The notes: generated by a model not told the origin, from the sequence alone. Counted from the first letter of the stretch, positions 21,702 to 34,531 are shown. The stretch is DNA of 64,000 nt from Escallonia rubra (GCA_033065855.1 JAVXUO010002900.1:119708-183707); one strand, 5' to 3'. Program-made: numbers and translations.

Positions 21702-24700
21702 ATGGCAACTGCAAATTCACCTTCTAAGATGCAAGTGGGGAAGGGTGACCGTCTTGTGTTCTCATCATCCGATGACAATGTCATGATGAAGCAAGTTCAA
21801 GCAACTCATGCTCCAGATGGCCGTCATTTTGACTTGAAACCTGTTATTTGCATCATCGAGCAGATCATACTTCGTGCCACCTCTGCCATGCCTGGAGCTG
21901 TTTCGGTAAAGTAATCAATCATTTTTATTTGTAATACTTGCTCTTTGCATGCCATTCGATGTTAGTTAATGCACATTATGAACTAGATTTCCTACACTAA
22001 TTAGAACTTTCGTTGTGAGGTCTGTAGCAGTTGGATGCTTTGGACGAGAAGCCTACCCAAAGTGACTTCAGTGCCATGTTTGAAGATTTGGCATACACAA
22101 TAAGTAGAATTTCCTGCGAGGTATAGTATACCTTCCAGGTCGATTATCGAGTGTTTATATGCTTGCATTTTTCTTTTGGTACATATAAAAGTTTAACCCT
22201 GTTTACCCTATCCTATTTACGAAACATATCCTATTACCATTTGACGTTTGAACGACTTAACTTGGCCAAGTACCGGAGAAAATGATCACAAGCAACCAAA
22301 TGGTGCCGGTTGACAACTATGATGTGACTATAGGTAGTTAGAGAGGCAAGCAAACTTGTAAGACCTATACAATTCAAGGTTTTTGCCATTTAGGTATCCA
22401 TTTATCTGTAAAGTGACACTCAAAGAGGCACATCCCAAAAATTCGTTAGAGGGACGCGCCTTAGCTACTTGCCTGAGCTATGGTATGTGGATTCCCAGAA
22501 CCAGTTTTCAATTGGTCATCTCGCTGGGTTAGTGATGGAGCTGAAAAGAACTTGTTGAGGATGTAGCTGTTTTTGCTCCCTTCTACATAAACGTACACTA
22601 GTAACAACTTCTTGAAAGGAGTGAGGCAATACTCAAACACGCTAACTTTGTGTATAACTAGAAAATGTCATCTTTAATTCCTTACTGCTACTTATGCTTC
22701 TCAGTTAACAAAAAGCGCCTCCCGTCAATCTAACAATAAAGTATTTGCCGTTGAAACATGAAACGTGACAGATATCCTACCAATGTTCTGGAGGTGGAGA
22801 TGCACATGCAACAGCCATTACAATTTTGAACGCACTTTCAGCGTACTCATGGGATGCTAAGTTGGTGATAGCCTTAGCAGGATTTTCCATGAACTACGCC
22901 GAGTTTTGGCTGGTTGCCCAGCTTTATCCTAGCCAACCACTCGCCAAATTAATTTCACAATTGAAGCAACTTCCATATCTACTGGAGAGTGGCAGCCCAT
23001 TGAAACCACGATTCGAAGCACTTAGCAATGTTATAAAGGCCGTACTAGATTTAACCAAGTGCATTGTTGAGTTCATGGAGCTCCCGTCCCAGTACATTTC
23101 CTCAGATGCACCAGAACTGCAAACCGCCATGGTTCAACTTCCGACAGCTGTTTATTGGTCTATTCGAGGCATTGTCGCTTGTGCATCAATAATCATGACC
23201 TTTGTCGGCATGTATCACGAGTAAGTTTTCATTATACTTCACGTGTTAAAGGCTAGCTTTTCCTTATTTTTATGATAATCGATCTGATTATTTTTAGTCC
23301 GGTTGAACTGATTTGTCCGTGAAAACTTAGAAGAGTCATTTTCTAAACAGTAAGGCACTTACAGATAAAAGATCCTTTTTACATCTTAGACTCATAAGAC
23401 TATGAAAGCAATCTCTTTCCAATTCAGTATTGCATGGTTTGCTCAATATTGGCTAATAAATTTCAACTTCAAAGAAGTCAAATGCTGATCAACACTACTG
23501 TTAGGTTGAATTCAACCTCGGAGACATGGGAGCTGGTTACCTTGACCCATAAGGTCAGTAACATACATGGGCACCTAATGGAGCAACTGGCTATATGTCA
23601 TCAGCACATTGGTAAGTCCTACCCATCTATAACCTACAGATCCCCAGTTCCCAGGTCCCAATTCCCATCCATCCCAAGGGCAATGCCTCAGCGTCGTTCC
23701 CCTCCCCCCTCCCCAAAAAAAACAAAAGCCAAACTTAATTTTATTCTTGAATCATGTACATTAGTACCTACAATATACTAACTAGTAATTACTGGAAATT
23801 TCCATGAATCAGATGAGAAGAGAAATGCTGACGCATATCAAATGCTTTTGCGCCTCTTTAACTTATTCCACATCGATAACATGAGGATTCTTAAGGCCCT
23901 GATTTACACCAAGGATGATCTGCAGCCACTATACAAGGGTTCCACCAAAAGACGGGTTTGCTTATAGCTCACTCCTGTTCTTTTGCCCCTACTTCTCTTT
24001 CGAATTACTTCTACCTTGTGTGGTTCATTATATGTACAATTGGCATCAGGTTAACATTGACGTACTGAGAAGGAAGATGGTGTTACTATATATTTCAGAT
24101 CTTGACATCTCCCTTGACGAGCTAGTGATTTTTACAATGTTGTACGAAGATATGCACACGCACCTATTAAGGTCGGAGAGCCAACATGGGGTTGTCTGGC
24201 TCCCAGTCATTGACAGTTCAACCCGGTGGACTGATGTAAATCAACAAAAGTTTGAATATATACGAAGCGTAATGCCATGTTATTCGGTGTGGCACCCTTC
24301 ATTGGTTGACCCAGCAGTTATCAAGTACATCAAGGAGGTCTGGCACTTTGGCAAGAAGCCTATAGTTGTGGTGTTGGATCCACAAGGGAAGGTCGTGAAT
24401 ACTAACGCGCTCCACATGATGTGGATTTGGGGAAGTATGGCTTTTCCCTTCACTAGCTTGAGGGAAGAAGCACTCTGGAAGGAAGAAACCTGGAGCGTGG
24501 GGTTTTTGGCAAATTTTGTTGAACAAATGCTTGTAGATTGGGTATGGTTACTCTCCTTAATGATTACATTGCATATTTGTGCGCACACCATTTTGGCAAA
24601 TTCCTATAATAACAATTAACTTTGTGTCAAAATTACAGAACTCTTAGGGATCTGCATGCCAAAGTTTTGTATAAACCTATATTATATTGCATTGGATTTG

Positions 24701-25619
24701 GAATTAGTTCTTACTTATAGCTATATCCACTCCCTCTCCAAGTCTCTTCACGAGCTGAAAGATGTCAATTGGGAGTCTTGCATGTGGAGCCGCCCTTTCT
24801 TCAGATATGGTAGTCCGCCACAGGTCACGAATAATCAAGATCCCCTAGCTAGCTGGATCTTGATTTGCTAGGATGGAGTATATGATGATCCTAAAGTACT
24901 TTGTTTTGATTCAAGTACATGCAACTAAGCATAGTTTATGAGAGCATTTATGCATACTAGCCGTGTATGTTTTTATTGACCTTGGAGTTGATTTTGTATT
25001 ATAGATAAGAGATGGAACGACTATCTGCTTGTATGGAGGGGAGGATCTAGATTGGATCCGCAAGTTTACCACCAGCGCAAAAGCTACGGTACGAGCTGCA
25101 AACATCAAACTGGAGATGCTTTACGTGGGAAAAAGCAATCCAAGGGAAAGAGTTCTTAAGAATTCCATGGCCATCGAAGCTGAGAAACTTAGCCATGCCT
25201 TGTCAGACCGTAAACTCATCTGGTTTTTCTGGGCGAGGCTAGAGAGCATGTGGCACTCGAAGGTGCAACAGGGCAAGTCTGTCGAGAATGATGTCATAAT
25301 GCAAGAGATCATGAGGATGCTGAGCTTTGATGCTAGTGATCAAGGATGGGCCGTCATTAGCAGGGGCCCGGAGATGGTTAAAGCAAAGGGTGACACAATT
25401 TTAAGGAGTTTCAATGAACACGATATCTGGATGAACAATGCCAGAGAGAAAGGCTTCATAGTTGCACTGAATGACCACATTCGTGGGCTTCAGACTCCAC
25501 ATCACTGCAACCGCCTGATTCTTCCTGGGATTGGTAGTGACAACCCTGAGAAGGTGGTTTGTGCTGAATGTGGCCGTCTAATGGAGAAGTTAACCTTGTA
25601 TCGGTGTTGTACTGATTAA
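21702..25619 (+). CDS. SEOR: SEO-4: sieve element occlusion-related P-protein (mosaic paralogue)
   Basis: This is a full-length paralogue. The inferred exons are 21702-21905, 22028-22120, 22772-23220, 23505-23611, 23813-23955, 24050-24541 and 25005-25619, about 700 residues. It carries the same N-terminal landmark (SWDAKLVIALAGFSMNYAEFW), the C-terminal domain (VLLYISDLD, VVVLDPQGKVVNTNALHMMW) and the complete cysteine end VVCAECGRLMEK...YRCC. Its exons resemble different neighbours. Exon 3 and the first half of exon 7 follow SEO-3. Exons 4-6, intron 4 and the second half of exon 7 follow SEO-2. This suggests gene conversion or unequal crossing-over. It has a possible second promoter upstream, the METTL14 copy. 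No disabling lesion is visible. Confidence 0.92.
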
Positions 25620-26284
25620 GCCGTCCAGCTTAAACTTTACACAATTCTATTTGGGACTTTTGAGTATGCTGCTTTCCAATGGCCTTATGAATCTGCAATG
25701 GAAAATTTGCAGCTTATCTAAGTTATCTCAGATGGGTTTCTAAGGAATTCGATGGACGGCGAGGCACCGTCTTTTTTTGTGAAAAAGAATTACTCTTCTT
25801 ATCAAGAAGGGGAAAAAATGTATAAATAGGGCATGAAATTATGAGTGTGTTTATGGTTATGATGGTTGGGATATTCAACTCCAGACTAAAGTACTGCTCG
25901 TTCTGTATGCATTTGGGCTTATTTACTCTGTCTTCGCGGGAGAAATTGTTCAATACAAATTTTTTCATAAATGTTTTTGGAATGAAATTGTACTTTCTTG
26001 CGCAAAATAACAAATGCTAAAATTATAGGATAAATCTGACACGTGTGAACATTCCATTGAATTAAAGTAACAATTATAGGTTGAATAAGTGTAATTTGGC
26101 AAGTTAGGCCAGGGAAGAACGAGTAAAATCAACTCTTACATGTACAAGATATATTTTAGGAATATGCAAAAAGAAGTGCAAAAAAATCCAACAAAACGGA
26201 GGGAATATCAATTGCATAAAGGTAATGGATAAATTTGAAAGAGCTCTGTTTTTCTATTAGAGGGCATTTAGAAAAACAAGAATT
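25620..26284. repeat. SEO downstream block (after SEO-4)
   Basis: This is the third copy of the 3' flank, matching 13562-14252 and 19572-20220, with a deletion relative to the others near 25870. It leads into the METTL14 promoter. No gene is present. Confidence 0.75.
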
Positions 26285-26795
26285 TTTTTTTTTTTTGGGG
26301 GTGAAGAATTAGGTTTTACATTTTTTAGGATACATGAGTTAATTCAACTGAGGTGTCTCTTCCATCCAATTGACTCAAAATCGTACACGCGTGTCTAGCT
26401 AACTTGTGCACTACCATATTCGAACAAATTTATTCATAACAAAACGAGAATCTTTTATCAAATTATCGACAGAGGTCATGTACCAGGTGCGCGTTGGATG
26501 CGGCATGGGATTGCACCGGGTGTCGTGTCTTGTAATTTCTAAATTTTTATTTGAAGTTTTAGATATCGAGTGCTTTTTAGGGACCGATTAGGACACGACA
26601 ACGATATGTATAAGATACTGGATTGGGTGAATTGGAGGCCAAAACGTAAATCGTACAGTATATAACATATGCTTTACCTATAAACTAACGGGATATAGAT
26701 CCGGGGCTTGGAAGTCTTGAACCGAGAGTGGGGGAGAGAGAGACGGCAGAGCGGCGGCGAAGGCAGCGAGGGCGACGCCCGTCGACGACCGGCAG
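26285..26795 (+). promoter_or_regulatory. METTL14 promoter and untranslated first exon
   Basis: A TATA-like tatata lies at about 26659-26664. A GC-rich, GA-rich leader from about 26700 ends in a strong splice donor (accggcag followed by gtgagtc) at 26795/26796. The next coding exon begins about 1.4 kb downstream at 28215, so this is most simply a 5' UTR exon followed by a long leader intron. The acceptor is not certain; plausible AG sites lie near 28065 and 28146. A duplicated copy lies at 20230-21137. Confidence 0.6.
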
Positions 26796-27170
26796 GTGAG
26801 TCTTCTGATTTGTTTTCTTCTCTTCCGTTTGTCTTTCAAACAAGCTCTACCTTCTCCGATTCTTCTTGCCTTAGTACTCTCCGTTTTAGGCTATTGTGGG
26901 TTGTCGACCAATTTCTTCGGTTGGGGTCTCGGGATGGTTCTCTCTTGATACACTAGTGTAGTTCCATTCTATTCTATTGTTTTTGTTTTTCAGTTGGGAC
27001 TTGGGGGTATAAGTGACTACCACAATCCTCCACCTCCACCCAATTCCGGCAATACACCTCTTTGGAACTTTTCTGTTTTGAAATTTTGGTGCTACTTCTA
27101 TGATGATGTATTTGATGGTGATTATGATGTATTTGGCGGTGGTTAGGATGTATTTGGTGGTCTTGTAGAA

Positions 27171-27306
27171 GGGTTGTGATCCATTGCTAGCGCTAATACG
27201 TTGCTAGCGCTGTTTTGCCGTCCGCTATATAATGTAGCGGACGATAATTCACCGTCCGCTACATTATATAGCGGACGGTGCTAGCGCTAGCAATGGATCA
27301 GCTCCC
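27171..27306. mobile_element. 136-bp MULE-type MITE in the METTL14 leader intron
   Basis: The element begins GGG..GTGATCCATTGCTAGCG and ends with its near-perfect inverted copy. Its centre is a second long palindrome (gtccgctatataatgtagcg paired with its inverse), so it can fold into an almost complete hairpin. It is flanked by the 9-base direct repeat cttgtagaa (27162-27170 and 27307-27315). The duplicated promoter copy keeps the empty site, with a single cttgtagaatgg at 21123-21134, which proves the boundaries and shows that the element inserted after the duplication. Confidence 0.88.
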
Positions 27307-27540
27307 CTTGTAGAATGGTTATATTTGCTCTATATATCTTTTTATGCCCTATCTTAGGATTCAAATGATCCCCGTTTTTGTTGAGAAATTCAATAGAGTA
27401 TAAATTGTTAATGGTATATATAAAACATTTGCCCGTATTCCCGCCGCACCTGTATCTCCGCATCCTTGTCGTATCCGCAACAGCATCGGAGTCTGTGCTT
27501 CGTATTTGTCAGCTCTATTTAAGCACTTTCTCTCTCTCCC

Positions 27541-27555
27541 CCCCCCCCCCCCCTC
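27541..27555. repeat. Poly-C tract
   Basis: A run of about 15 C follows a short CT repeat in the METTL14 leader intron. It is length-unstable sequence and prone to assembly error. The rest of 27316-28214 is intron-like DNA without other features. Confidence 0.9.
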
Positions 27556-28214
27556 ATAATCTTTTGTATACGATCTTGTGTGCATGGGACATGGAAGTTT
27601 TTGTCTAATATACTCTTAGCTGTTAAAAAGCTTAGTTTCTTGGTAGTTTAATATTTATTGTACAAGAGAAACTAAAATTTTTCTTGATGACTAAAAGTGG
27701 ATGAAGTTTACAAGCGTTCTTGACCTGATCTCATCAGTTCCCGTTCAGTTTAGATCACGTGGGCGTGACCACTTCGGGTGGATCCTGACAGAAAGGCTAT
27801 ATTGGTATCAATCAATAGCTTTAGGTACTTGACTGTTTATTTTGGAAGGCCAGAGACTTCAGGGGTGAAATATATATAATGAAATGAAGTATATACATCC
27901 AAATGAAACAACTTTATTTGCTGTAACTTTAGTACTTCGTTGAACAATTATCTATCCTTGTTGTATGAGCATGAGTCGCCAGCTAGCAGCTATCAATTGA
28001 GTTTGAAATCCAATGTGAACGTCTGATCTTATGTTCTGCGTATTTTGGACCTTTTGATGTTTAGGGAAGAATGGCTTGAATTTATTACTCCGCTGTTTGA
28101 TATATTCCTTTTTGGCTGAGTTTAAGGAGGATTTGCTTTTAAACAGCTTGTTGATTTGGATTCCGTATCAACGCATAAACTAAGAGGAGTCAAAGTTGAG
28201 GGCCTCCAATCATC

Positions 28215-31200
28215 ATGGCCTCACCTGAACATACACGGAGTAGCATGAAGCGGAACATAGATGATCATTCAGATGTAAGGAATGCCAGGGCTAGAAGTGA
28301 AGAAAGAGGGGAAGGGGATGATAAGAGAAAACACAGGTCAAACAAGACAAAAAAGTCTGCAAATGGAGAGGAAGCTGAAGGATTAGACAGCGCTGGAAGA
28401 AAGAGAAGTAACGGGGACAGGAATGAGAGGCAAAAGAGATCAGGCAGCCCAACCAGAGCTGGTAGTGATGAAGATGACCATGAAGCACGGTCTAAACAGA
28501 TGAAGGAGAAACAAGAAGAGAGTGCGTTGGACAATTTGAGCAATTGGTATCAAGATGGAGAAACAAAGAATAATCGTGATGGTGGAGACAAGTCTGGGAG
28601 TAGAGGACATGATCGAGCTGATGAAAATGAGAGAAAGAAATCAACTCCGAAGCTCTCAGAGCATGAGAGTTCCCAAAGCAGAAGTAAAGGCAAAGATAAA
28701 AGACCACATGATGGGGAGTTTGAAATGGCACTTGAAAGTGATCTCCGGTACTCTGAAAGGAAGGACAGCAGGCGAGAAAAGGGCTCTCCTGAGGAGGGGA
28801 GAAACCTAAGGAGAAGATTGGAAGAATCAGATACTCTTAGAAAGGCTGAAGAAAGCAACTATGCAGGAGACTCTTATCCGAGACCAGGGAAGTCTTCTGA
28901 CTTTATGCACGAGAGCTCTAGAGTAACAAGTTTGCCTGCTAAAATTCTAGTGGGTGATAGAATAAGTCAGGAGTTAGAATCAAACAGTGACAAGGGTATG
29001 AAATTACGTGACAGAGAAGAATTGAGAGTTGATTCTGAACATAGAAGGTCAGAAGCTCCTAAGGTAGAGGATACGAGAAGTCCTCCAACTCGTGAAGATG
29101 TATTGGGTAGGCAGAAACTCGAGGAGCATAGACAGCAGGGAAGTCCCACTGGCCGGAGCATTGTTGACAGTCGTGAGAGGTCGTTTAATGCTGAGGAGTT
29201 GAGAGAAAAAAGTAAAACGGAAATGGACCGTTCTAAAAGGGGTGGGACCCCGGAGAAGAGTGGAAGGCGCTATCATGAATCAGAGATGGACTATGAAAAA
29301 GGTGTTACTTTCCGTAGGAAAGAGTTGGAAAAGGATGGTTATAAAGATGATAGACCGAAAGGGAGAGGTGAGGGCTGGAGTGATAGGACCATCGACCGAG
29401 GGGCTTCTAAAGACGACTGGAAAAGAAGAAACGTAATTGAGGACACAAAAGACGGGCATATGAGTTATGACCATGGAAGAGAGTGGGAGTTGCAGAGACG
29501 TGGACGTGAGAGGATTGACAATGAAAGGCCTCAGGGCCGTGCTGGTGGTAGGAAAGATGGAAACAGGACTGAGGCTGTGAAAACCTCATCAAATTATGGA
29601 ATTTCAAATGATAATTATGATGTAATAGAGATTCAGACAAAGCCCTTTGATTATGGAAGAGAAGAGTCGAGATCTACCTTGGTTAGGGGGACTGAAGGTG
29701 GTAGACAAATGGCACCCAATGATGAGGGGTATACGTATTCACTGGAAAACAAGGGAAGAAATTTTGATCTACAGGGGTCTGCGCAGTCCGGTGAAGATTC
29801 AACTGACAAATTTATGGATGATGGTCCTTCTACGCGAGATCACTACTCTTGGAGGGATGACATTGACTTTCTGGCAAGTAAAGAGAGAGACCAGAAAGCC
29901 CGTGCTGCTGGCAGCTTAAGTTCTAGTGGTGGCTCACAGCCTCCACATGCAAACCAGGAGCCAAGTTCATTTAGTAGAGCTGTTCTACATGGTAGAGGAA
30001 GTAGAGGTGGGAGAGGAGGGAGGAGTAGGTCTACTGGGAGAGAGAGCCAACAGGGTGGAATGCCAATGCCAATGATGGGACCACATTTTGGACCACTTGG
30101 AATGCCGCCACCTGGAGCAATGCAGCAACTAACTCCTAGCATGTCTCCTGGTCCAGGTCCTCCAATTTCCCCTGGTGTATTTATTCCCCCGTTCTCTCCT
30201 CCTGTGTGGCCTGGAGCTCGAGGCATCGAAATGAATATCTTAGGCGTTCAACCTGGTCTCTCACCTGTTCCTCATGGTCCTACTGGACCCCGATTTTCTT
30301 CTAATATAGGGACTCCACCAAGTGCTGCCCTATACTACAATCAACCAGGTCCAGGAAGAGGAGTCCCTCCGAATGTACCTGGTCCTAATTTTAATGCTAT
30401 AGTACCACTAGGACGTGGACAGCCACAAGATAAAGCTCCTGGGGGTTGGGTTCCTCCCAGAACTAATGCACCCCCTGGTAGAGCTCCTTCCAGAGGAGAG
30501 CAAAATGACTACTCCCAGAATTTTGTTGACACTGGTATGCGACCCCAGAATTTCATCAGGGAACTAGAGCTCACTAATGTTGTGGAGGACTACCCTAGAC
30601 TTCGTGAGCTTATACAGAAGAAGGATGAAATCGTTTCCAAATCTGCTACGCCTCCTATGTATTACAAATGTGACCTGCGTGAACAGGCGCTATCTCCAGA
30701 GTTCTTTGGGACAAAGTTCGATGTAATTCTCGTGGACCCTCCTTGGGAGGAGTATGTTCATCGAGCTCCTGGTGTCACTGACCATATGGATTATTGGACA
30801 TTTGAAGAAATAATGAATCTCAAGATTGAGGTAATTATATTTGCTTAGAGCTCTTTCCTGAGTATGCCAATGTTATGGCTTTATGTACGGTGGAATCATA
30901 TTTGTTTTTCTCATGTAATGATTTCTCCCATGTGAATGTTGATAGAAAATGCTAGTCATTTACCATCTGACAAGATAACCTCACCCTTATTATAGTGTCT
31001 CAATATTTCAAACTTAATGTCTAAACAATCTAATATCCTTGTTCTCAGGCAATTGCTGACACCCCTTCTTTTATATTCCTTTGGGTTGGTGATGGCCCTG
31101 GTCTTGAACAGGGCCGGCAATGTCTGAAGAAGGTACGCAATTGAAATCTTGAGAAGATGGACTACTTGCTATAAGTTGCTGTTTCTAATTATGGTACATC

Positions 31201-33365
31201 TTGTATTGCATGATTTGCTAACTCTCTCTCTCTCTCATACAGTGGGGATTTCGTAGGTGCGAAGATATATGTTGGGTGAAAACAAACAAAACTAATGCAA
31301 CTCCAGGATTGCGCCATGACGCTCGTACTTTGTTCCAGCGCTCAAAGGTTGGTAGCTATTTTTTCCTGCTTAACTTGTATTTTTTTTTAAATTCTCTGTT
31401 ATACTGTCTGCAAATGCTTAATTTGTTTGCTGAATTGTCTCTTACCATGACATCTGATGAAGGAACACTGCTTGTTGGGGATAAAAGGAACTGTTCGTCG
31501 CAGTACCGATGGTCACATAATCCATGCGAACATTGATACTGATGTAATTATTGGTGAAGAGCCTCCTTACGGTCAGTGATACAGTTCATGCTTTGTACTT
31601 GATTGACCTAGGTTCAAGCACCACTCTGTTCCTAATATACGTGCTTCATTTTTCGTCTTGAAACTCAAACATCCATAAAATAGAAGTGTATAGCTATAAT
31701 ATCTCATGTTTTCTCTGATTTTTTCTTTTCCGTCGTTTTTCTATTCATTTTTTTTTTAATTATTGTGTTCATGAACCTCCACCAGTTTGGGAAGGCTTTT
31801 TAGTTGAGTTGAGTGAATTTTGCTCTTTATTGTGTCAGTGATTACTTATGATTCAAAAAGATCGATTTGAGTTCCACTAACGACTAACCCCTAAAAGGAA
31901 AGTGGTTCTCTAAAGTGCCCTTTCTCAAAGACAAGTAAATATGTTGGCCGCTCTTTATCCTTGGATAAGAATCTGTATTTCATAGTGGCGAGTGGGTTCA
32001 CAGGTGTGGACTTCCGTTCCCTTGAGAAACCTCTTTATATTTGTTTGTCCTCTTGGGATGAAAAGTGAGAAAGCCTCTTGTATTTGCTTCATTCTAGGAC
32101 TCATATATAGGTAGTGCTGACACTGTGCTCTACTATCTTGGAGCATGCAAGTTTGATGCAAGAGTCATGCATTCACTACATGTTTTCCTTTAGTGATTTT
32201 CTTTAAAACTCTTGGGGCTTCTACTGAGCTAAAAGCACTAAACAACCATTTAAGCCTGTTGCAGCACCAATATAGGTTTTCCATGTTGTTGCGTGTATCA
32301 AAACCTTACTTTGTCGGCACATTTGAGGCAGGTTTATTTCTCTTTGAATACAAGAATGCTGTTCTTCCTTTTTACATGGGCACTTATATCAAGACTTCTT
32401 TGCCAATGAAAAATATAGGTTCAACTGTGAAACCTGAAGATATGTACCGGATAGTTGAGCATTTCTCGCTTGGTCGTAGGAGGCTGGAGCTATTTGGGGA
32501 AGACCACAATATTAGGTCTGGCTGGTTGACTGTTGGCAAAGATCTATCTTCATCAAATTTTAATGCAGAGGTAAATAAAAAGGAATCGAACAATTTTCCT
32601 TTCCATGTCTTTTCGCAACCCATTTTAGCTGCCGTTTTAATGCTTTGAATTCTAGTTCATATAGTATCTCCTTTTGCATAGAACGATTAGTCCTTTGTTG
32701 GAAGTAAAATTTGAGCCTATTTCAAGTACTTTATTTGGGATAACTGCTTTCCGTCAAAAAAACCAACTGGTATGCACATCCTAAACGGACAGGTTTCGTC
32801 TGAATTTGTAAATTCAGAATTCTGGCAAGGAAAATGAGCATTTGTCTTTCCTGCATGCATTTTTTTGACTAATTGGCTTCTATTCCCCAATATTAGTAAC
32901 TGAAAATTTAAAAACTTTCAGGCGTATGTCAGGAACTTTGCTGACAAAGATGGGAAAGTTTGGCAAGGAGGGGGAGGAAGAAACCCACCCCCGGAAGCTG
33001 GCCATCTTGTTGTAACAACCCCTGATATAGAAGCTCTTCGGCCTAAATCGCCGATGAAAAACCAGCTGCAGCTGCAGCAGCAGCACTCAAACGCAATATC
33101 TCTGACAGCCAGTGCCACCAACAGGAGGCCAACTGAGAATTCACCCCAAAACTATCATGCATCAAGTTCGAACCAAGAAGCTTCAAGCTCTAACTTTCCG
33201 GCTCCAGTTCCCTGGGGTTCAGCTGAGGGATTTAAAGGGCGAGAAGGTTGGAATATGGCTTCAGATGATAGGGGTTTCGATATGTATGGCTATAATGCAT
33301 CTCTTAGGCAGGCAAATGGGGACTATCTGGATTTTGAATCTCAAAGAGCAATGAATTTGTTGTAA
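28215..33365 (+). CDS. METTL14: METTL14-type subunit of the mRNA m6A methyltransferase
   Basis: This gene encodes the plant METTL14 homologue (MTB), the partner of MTA/METTL3 in the nuclear complex that methylates adenosine in mRNA. The inferred coding exons are 28215-30830, 31049-31132, 31243-31347, 31463-31571, 32419-32570 and 32922-33365, about 1169 residues. The first exon encodes a very long charged region rich in R, K, E, D and S (to about residue 590), then a short RGG-type stretch ([14 protein letters not shown]) and a proline/glycine/methionine-rich linker. The MT-A70 fold starts near residue 790, with [19 protein letters not shown] around residue 841, [33 protein letters not shown], and [17 protein letters not shown]. 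The DPPW-type motif is kept, as I recall for plant METTL14, whereas animal METTL14 has a changed motif. A glutamine-rich C-terminal tail follows. Family assignment is firm; exon ends rest on GT-AG sites and reading phase. Confidence 0.93.
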
Positions 33366-33750
33366 GAAAACACCCCGAGATTATGGTGTTGATTGATTAT
33401 TTATATCCATGTTCAGGACCAGTTCGAGAGCTAAAAGCTTAGGCAGTCCAGGCTTATTGTTCTTTGTAGTCCTAAGTTTTGGGGCATTACAAGTTTGTGT
33501 CGTTAAAGATGTATTAGTGATGAAATCTGGGCTTTTACTGATATGATAATAGCCTCTACCTGAATTTCTAAACGGACATTTTTTCAATGCAAGAGCCCAA
33601 ATATACATTATATGAACCTAAATATGTCCAAAAAACCCTAGTAATCTTTTACAACTCAAGTACAGCAAACCGTCTCTCTTATCGTTCTTTCAAGCTAATT
33701 AAAGAGTCTGCATAGTGCATACAGCAAGAAAGTGTACATGCTCTCCCTAA
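33366..33750. other. METTL14 3' flank
   Basis: This probably includes the METTL14 3' untranslated region. No gene is recognised. Confidence 0.4.
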
Positions 33751-34531
33751 TAGCCTGTTTGCGAGTTTTTTTTAGGAGAGAAATGGAAGGAAAAGAAAGG
33801 AAAGTGACTACTTTCCTCCCTTTTCTTTAGTTTGTGAGTTTTTTTAAGGAGAGAAAAGAAGAGAAAGGGGAGGAAAGTTTGGGCTTCTTTCGTCTCTAAA
33901 TCTTTCCTCCCAAAATTGGGAAGAAACGGAGAGAAAGGAAACTCTCATAAGTAACATTTTAATAATGCCCATATTACCCTTGAGACAATGAAGACTAAAT
34001 TTTGAATGACTTCTAGGTTTTGAGGTTTCTTATGGAAGCTTATCACTTTATTTACAATTAAGTGATTGTTTTAGATATTAGAGTTGACTCGTAACTGATT
34101 ATTTTACTTTTGGTGTGACATTAATTAGATTTAGATGTTGGGATGCTTGTCGTGATCTCATGGCTATTTTTGTTTTTTACATGATGAAATTAATCAACTA
34201 TGTAAGGCTTATGACATTAGTATGATATGTATTTTGTATGATTTATCGATAATTAAATTATTTTACCAACAAAATCATGTTTTTTTAGGATCATACATTC
34301 ATAATCTTTGTTAGAATTATCACAATTTATTATAAGGGTATATACGTAATCATGTGTCTTTTCTTTTCTGTTTTGCTGCACTCACAAACAAGAAAAAATG
34401 ATACTTTCTTTTCTCTCTTAAACTCACAAACAAGAGGAAAGATAATTGTCTTCCCTTCTCTTCTTTTCTCTTCTTTTCCCTTCTCTTCCTTTCTTTTCTT
34501 TTCTCTCGTCTCAAAACTCACAAACAGGCTA
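33751..34531. mobile_element. Tourist/PIF-Harbinger-type MITE
   Basis: The ends are inverted repeats beginning TAGCCTGTTTG(C/T)GAGTTTT and continuing with purine-rich sequence for over 50 bases. The element is flanked by the 3-base direct repeat TAA (33748-33750 and 34532-34534), which is typical of PIF/Harbinger MITEs. Copies of the end motif (tttgtgagttt, aaactcacaaacaag) recur internally near 33830, 34380 and 34420, as subterminal repeats. No transposase is encoded, and the short open frames inside are low-complexity. Confidence 0.8.

Noticed and set aside
28265-29474. Several antisense leucine/serine-rich frames over METTL14 exon 1
   Set aside because: They are reverse readings of the GAA/AGA-rich charged region and carry no domains.
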